Source: Bacteroidota bacterium (GTDB lineage: Bacteria; Bacteroidota; Bacteroidia; Chitinophagales; Chitinophagaceae). Taken from it: a stretch of DNA of 10,218 nt. Where the stretch lies: assembly GCA_026391115.1 (NCBI GenBank), contig JAPLER010000086.1, positions 1 to 10,218 of the forward strand, given 5' to 3'. The notes under the pieces were generated by a model, which had not been told where the DNA came from, did no database searches, and saw only the letters and a list, made by a program, of their open reading frames with translations. Of the stretch, positions 6,762-10,218 are shown in pieces. The number at the start of each line of letters is the position of its first letter. Within the stretch, counting starts at the first letter, position 1. A program made the position numbers and the translations under genes.

Positions 6762-7712
6762 CTAACTGTAAATATTATCTACAAACTCAAACAAAAGGTA
6801 TTTTTCTCCATCATCGGCAGTAACCCATTTTTGAGGGATATTGTTGTACATATATTGATAGTGTCCATCATTATCAACCAAAGCATGTTCTACTCCATTA
6901 ACAAATACTTTTTTATTACCAAAATATTTGGTGTAATCAGCCTGTGCCTCTTGATGTTGAATAGATGGCAAATGAATAATACGACAATCGTTGTTGAAGA
7001 AATCATCCATTAAATCTTCTTTGTGTTGCTGACTAGATTTTTCAATTACATCCTCATAGCTTCTGGGCTTAGATTGTGTGGTGTATTGTGGTGTGGCAAG
7101 TTGCTTTAAGTAAGTGGCGTGTGCAGGCAGTGTGGTGGTTTCGTCTTGCAAAAAATACACAGCTAGTACCACGTTTTCCCAGGGTTTTACTTCTCGGTTT
7201 AAGTGTGTAATTACAGCAAGTAAAGGCAGTGCTTGTGCGTCTATTAAACGAGCGATAACCTCGTTATAATCGGCAGGTAAAAACCCAATTTTTTCTTGCT
7301 GCCAATATAGGGCAATAGCGAAAGAATCATATTCATTAGTTGGTTCACGCCTTAGTTCTAAAAAGTCGTTTACTTCCATTTCATTCAACAATTCCATTCC
7401 TTTATAGTGCCTGAAACCCGCCACAAAGCATTGTAGTAAATATACTTTACGTTTAGTGAGTAACACGCTTAAAGGCATATTACCCAAACCTATTACACCC
7501 ACCAACCGAGGTAATTGTTCTGGTTTAACACCTCTTTCCAATAGCATTTTTCTTACAGCAACATTATTATCTATATGTTCTTTAGAAATGTTTTGTTCGC
7601 CTTTTAAATCTTTTTCTGTCACGTTGTGGCTAGTAAGTTCGGCTGCAAAATCTTTGGCTTTAATGGTTAGTGTTTTAAATAAATTTCTTTGTAGTATTTG
7701 CTTTGTTTTCAT
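6762..7712 (-). CDS. HIRAN-domain protein with DinD-like N-terminal segment
   Basis: A 316-residue protein. Residues about 22-68 (ELTSHNVTEKDLKGE, ISKEHIDNNVAVRKMLLERG, VKPEQLP) closely resemble the conserved C-terminal part of the DNA-damage-inducible protein DinD. Residues about 88-175 fit a HIRAN domain: FVAGFRHYKG, then LRREPTNEYDSFAIAL (Glu123, Pro124, Asn126, Tyr128, Asp129, Ala132) and EKIGFLPADYNEVIARLID. HIRAN domains in helicases such as HLTF bind DNA ends; stand-alone bacterial members are little characterised. The C-terminal third (about 210-316) is unrecognised. It has no signal peptide or membrane segment, so it is probably cytoplasmic. The gene diverges from the methyltransferase gene with 179 bp between the start codons. 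A link to DNA damage or defence is inference from the domains and neighbours. Confidence 0.82.
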   Translation of the reverse strand: MKTKQILQRNLFKTLTIKAKDFAAELTSHNVTEKDLKGEQNISKEHIDNNVAVRKMLLERGVKPEQLPRLVGVIGLGNMPLSVLLTKRKVYLLQCFVAGFRHYKGMELLNEMEVNDFLELRREPTNEYDSFAIALYWQQEKIGFLPADYNEVIARLIDAQALPLLAVITHLNREVKPWENVVLAVYFLQDETTTLPAHATYLKQLATPQYTTQSKPRSYEDVIEKSSQQHKEDLMDDFFNNDCRIIHLPSIQHQEAQADYTKYFGNKKVFVNGVEHALVDNDGHYQYMYNNIPQKWVTADDGEKYLLFEFVDNIYS

Positions 7713-7730
7713 AATTTAAAATCTGCACTA

Positions 7731-7738
7731 CAAACTTA
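7731..7738 (-). promoter_or_regulatory. Possible -7 box for the HIRAN gene
   Basis: On the minus strand this reads TAAGTTTG, matching TAnnTTTG. It lies about 19 bases before the ATG of the HIRAN gene, giving a short leader. No clear TTG element is present at the expected -33 distance, so the call is tentative. Confidence 0.35.
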
Positions 7739-7851
7739 TGTGTTTGATTGAATTAAATTTAAGGCAGCAGTTTCGTTTTATTCTAACATTATTTCTCTGC
7801 TTTGATACAAGGGTTAATATTTTTCCACAATTATAGGTTATCAAATCAATT

Positions 7852-7888
7852 TGTCCGTAATTTTGTCCGTGTCCGTAAAAATGTACGT
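7852..7888 (+). repeat. Four TGTCCGT-type direct repeats before the methyltransferase start
   Basis: TGTCCGT occurs at 7852-7858, 7864-7870 and 7870-7876, and TGTACGT at 7882-7888, with start-to-start spacing of 12, 6 and 12 bp. It can also be seen as an 18-bp duplication matching at 14 of 18 positions (7852-7869 and 7870-7887). A TAATTTTG sequence at 7858-7865 fits the -7 promoter consensus and overlaps the repeats; no good -33 element is seen. The ATG follows at 7892. Binding by the encoded arm-type domain, as operator or arm site, is inferred. Confidence 0.6.
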
Positions 7889-7891
7889 CAA

Positions 7892-10117
7892 ATGATAAAT
7901 GTAAAATTTTACCTAGATAAAGCTGATAAAAACAATTACTCCCCCATATATCTACGTGTAACAAAAAATGGTGTTCAAATAAAAGTTGCAGTTGGCGAAA
8001 AAGTAAAAAAGAAAGATTGGGATAATACCAATCAAATTGTTAATGACAGTGAATACAGGCATTTTTCGCTTAATAAGTTTCTTTCTTTTTTAAAATCCGA
8101 AACAGAAAAATATATATCATCAACACCGCATACAAAGCATACAGATAAAAAAATTAAAGATAAAATTCAAGAGTTAGTAAACAGTCGAAAAGCAAATACA
8201 GATGTACTAATAGTTTGTGAGGATGCAGCAAAATATGAAACAAAACAATCAATAACATTTGTTGACTTATTTGCTGGTGCAGGTGGTTTTAGCGAAGGTT
8301 TTTTGCAAGCAGAAACAAATGAAAGATATTATGATTTTTTAGTAGGAAGTGATATTAATGAAAATTGTGAGCTAACACATCTTGCACGTTACAACTATCA
8401 ATTAGGGCTTGATGCAGCATTTATAAAACAAGATATTACAGAGCCAGATTTTCTAGATAATTTATTAAAAAAATTGAACAACAAAAAAGTTGACGTTGTT
8501 TGTGGAGGTCCTCCTTGCCAAAGTTTTAGTTTGGCTGGAAGAAGAAAAAAGTTTGATAAGAAAGACGATTTGTTTGCACACTATTTAAAAGTAATTAGGC
8601 AACTAAGACCTAAGTATTTTGTAATGGAAAATGTAAAAGGAATTCTTACAAAAGAAGAAGGCAGAATTAAAGAAATGATTTTGCAGGAAATAAAATCCAT
8701 TGTTGATTTAAAAGAGTTTCATCAGTTAATTGCTTTTGTTGCACAACTAAGAAAATTAGAAAAAGAGCAACCTTTTATTTTAGATTGTTATACATTAAGG
8801 TTGCAATTTGAAACAGCAACAGAAAAGCAACTTGAAAATTTTAGAGAAAGTTATATACAAAATATTGAAAACAAGTTTAGGCTTTTAACACCCAAAATTG
8901 TTGATTACAAAACAAGTAAAACAGATAAAAATATAAGTACCATTCGTCACGGATTCAATTTACTGAAACGTAGTAAAGAATTGGCTTACATAAGAAAAAA
9001 AGTAATTCTTGAAAAGTCATTTTGTGATTTAGATAATGATTTTTTTACTGATAGTTTTGATGGATTTTTAACTTCAATAGAAAGTGAATCTATTATTGAA
9101 ACTATTCATAATGCTTTTACAAACTTGAAGCCATCAGAAGATTATATTGCTGAAATAAAAGACATAATTGAAGCACTTGAAATTTATAATTTTTCGTTTG
9201 ATGAATGTGTGCAAGGCTTAAATCCTTTTGTGCAAAATGCTAACAAAATAAGTGAGTTTAACGAAATATTATCGCACATTAGACTGTATAATATTGAACA
9301 ACCTTTTGTTGCATTAGCATCTAATTATGGTGTACCACAAAATAGAGAAAGAGTTTTGTTTATTGGTTGTAGGAAAGACCAAAAATTAATTACAGATGTT
9401 CCATCAACTGTTACTGACAAAGAAAAGGTTACTGTGTTTGAGGCATTGTATGATTTGGATTTTGTAGGTAATGATGAAGAAAAATATCATTATGAAAAAA
9501 TTGATTTAAAAGCAAAATATAATGGCTCAACAGAAAGGATGAAAGCCTTATTGCAAAAAAGAAATATTGATGGAAAGCCTAATGATAGTAGGGGTTTTAC
9601 CTATGCAGAATGGAGCAAGAAAGGAAGATTAAATGGAAGATTTGCAAATGCAAAAAATCCTTTTTATGTAAGAAACTTTGAAGAGTTAGAAAATAATCTT
9701 TCTCACGTTGTTGCACCATTGCACAACCATAAAACAAGTAAGCAAAATGAAGATGTTGTAAAAAGATTAGATGTCATTTTAAATACTGGAGACTATGATT
9801 TGGCAAAAAAGGAATTGAAAGCAATTGGCTTAGATTCTGAAAAAAGGAACTACAATGTTTTAAAACCAAATTCACAAAGTCCAACAGTAATGACTATTGC
9901 AGATGATTATATACATTACTCAAATCCAAGGGCATTAACTGTTAGAGAAATGGCAAGGCTTCAATCTTTTGATGATTCATTTGTATTTCAAGGTAAACGT
10001 TCAACTGGTGGCAATAAACGAAAATTTGAAGTGCCCCAATTTACTTTAGTTGGCAATGCTGTTCCACCACTAATGGCAAGAGCTGTAGCATTGGAAATTT
10101 TAAAAAATATAGATTAA
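7892..10117 (+). CDS. DNA (cytosine-5) methyltransferase with integrase-type arm DNA-binding domain at its N-terminus
   Basis: A 741-residue protein from the ATG at 7892. The frame extends up to a TTG at 7802, but that part only translates the upstream repeats and has no recognisable domain. Residues about 1-95 (MINVKFYLDKADK, SPIYLRVTKNGVQIKVAVGEK, VKKKDWD) match the arm-type DNA-binding domain of Bacteroidetes tyrosine recombinases. No recombinase catalytic domain follows. Instead come the m5C methyltransferase motifs: I FVDLFAGAGGF (123-133, AdoMet binding), IV GGPPCQS (catalytic Cys209), VI ENV (246-248), VIII QNRER (483-487), IX PRALTVREMARLQSF (from about 679) and X GNAVPP (721-726). 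The enzyme should transfer methyl groups to cytosine C5 in a specific DNA site; the target recognition region is about 500-670. Motifs VI and VIII are ~235 residues apart, against ~40 in M.HhaI, indicating a large inserted domain. A convergent partial gene follows, overlapping by four bases. Confidence 0.92.
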   Translation: MINVKFYLDKADKNNYSPIYLRVTKNGVQIKVAVGEKVKKKDWDNTNQIVNDSEYRHFSLNKFLSFLKSETEKYISSTPHTKHTDKKIKDKIQELVNSRKANTDVLIVCEDAAKYETKQSITFVDLFAGAGGFSEGFLQAETNERYYDFLVGSDINENCELTHLARYNYQLGLDAAFIKQDITEPDFLDNLLKKLNNKKVDVVCGGPPCQSFSLAGRRKKFDKKDDLFAHYLKVIRQLRPKYFVMENVKGILTKEEGRIKEMILQEIKSIVDLKEFHQLIAFVAQLRKLEKEQPFILDCYTLRLQFETATEKQLENFRESYIQNIENKFRLLTPKIVDYKTSKTDKNISTIRHGFNLLKRSKELAYIRKKVILEKSFCDLDNDFFTDSFDGFLTSIESESIIETIHNAFTNLKPSEDYIAEIKDIIEALEIYNFSFDECVQGLNPFVQNANKISEFNEILSHIRLYNIEQPFVALASNYGVPQNRERVLFIGCRKDQKLITDVPSTVTDKEKVTVFEALYDLDFVGNDEEKYHYEKIDLKAKYNGSTERMKALLQKRNIDGKPNDSRGFTYAEWSKKGRLNGRFANAKNPFYVRNFEELENNLSHVVAPLHNHKTSKQNEDVVKRLDVILNTGDYDLAKKELKAIGLDSEKRNYNVLKPNSQSPTVMTIADDYIHYSNPRALTVREMARLQSFDDSFVFQGKRSTGGNKRKFEVPQFTLVGNAVPPLMARAVALEILKNID

Positions 10118-10218
10118 AGACCAAAATACGAAAGTGTTCCATTACTAACTAACTGAGGAATTGCTGCTCTTAAATCAGTTCTTAATGTTCCTCTTGAACC
10201 ACTGTGAAAGTTATTTGT
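10114..10218 (-). CDS. C-terminal end of an unidentified minus-strand gene (5' partial; possible restriction enzyme)
   Basis: The minus strand is open from the window edge for 34 codons and ends with TAA at 10116-10114. The residues include SGSRGTLRTDLRAAIPQLV and end in NGTLSYFGL. The sequence looks like real protein: balanced composition, an amphipathic helix-like stretch, and a stop placed exactly at the methyltransferase end, the two genes overlapping tail to tail by four bases (TTAA). I do not recognise the family. A cognate restriction endonuclease is the natural guess from position beside an m5C methyltransferase, but the visible segment contains no diagnostic motif. Confidence 0.55.
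   Translation of the reverse strand, partial: TNNFHSGSRGTLRTDLRAAIPQLVSNGTLSYFGL

Noticed and set aside
7802..7891. TTG start giving a 771-residue methyltransferase
   Set aside because: The extra 30 residues mainly translate the TGTCCGT repeats (FVRNFVRVRKNVRQ), no ribosome binding site is seen, and the arm domain begins naturally at the ATG at 7892.
7728..7964. Minus-strand 78-codon open frame
   Set aside because: It overlaps the divergent promoter region and the methyltransferase start, has no recognisable domain, and reads through the TGTCCGT repeats in reverse.

Overview
The window is AT-rich bacterial DNA, most probably from a member of the Bacteroidota, perhaps near Chitinophagales. 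The clues are a Bacteroidetes-type promoter box (TAnnTTTG) in front of a tRNA gene, mostly absent Shine-Dalgarno sequences, a GTCATTTCGA/GAGAAATCT palindromic repeat of a kind common in these genomes, and the gene families present. The genus cannot be fixed from the sequence alone.

The left half (1-5466) looks like ordinary chromosome. It holds the 3' part of a class V aminotransferase, a serine-hydrolase (beta-lactamase fold) lipoprotein, a convergent pair of minus-strand genes (tRNA threonylcarbamoyladenosine dehydratase TcdA and a membrane-anchored M23 peptidase) and a divergent single-POTRA Omp85/BamA-like outer membrane protein. TcdA and the hydrolase overlap tail to tail by 27 bp, and TcdA appears to lack its usual C-terminal helix.

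A tRNA-Arg(CCT) gene at 5486-5557, with a good promoter inside the end of the preceding gene and a strong terminator, marks the change to an accessory-looking region (5606-10218). That region contains: a frameshifted alanine-rich gene with an unusually good ribosome binding site; a 91-bp palindromic dispersed repeat; an array of eight imperfect tandem repeats of exactly 21 bp; a minus-strand protein joining a DinD-like N-terminal segment to a HIRAN domain; and, divergent from it, a 741-residue DNA cytosine-5 methyltransferase. The last 105 bases hold the C-terminus of a minus-strand gene whose stop codon overlaps the methyltransferase stop.

The most notable object is the methyltransferase. 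Its first ~95 residues look like the arm-type DNA-binding domain of Bacteroidetes tyrosine recombinases (integrases), followed by a complete m5C methyltransferase with a ~190-residue insertion between motifs VI and VIII. Four TGTCCGT-like repeats at 12/6/12-bp spacing lie just upstream of its ATG, where an arm domain might bind. With the partial convergent gene as a possible restriction enzyme and the HIRAN protein next door, this may be a restriction-modification or defence locus beside a tRNA; that functional reading is inference.
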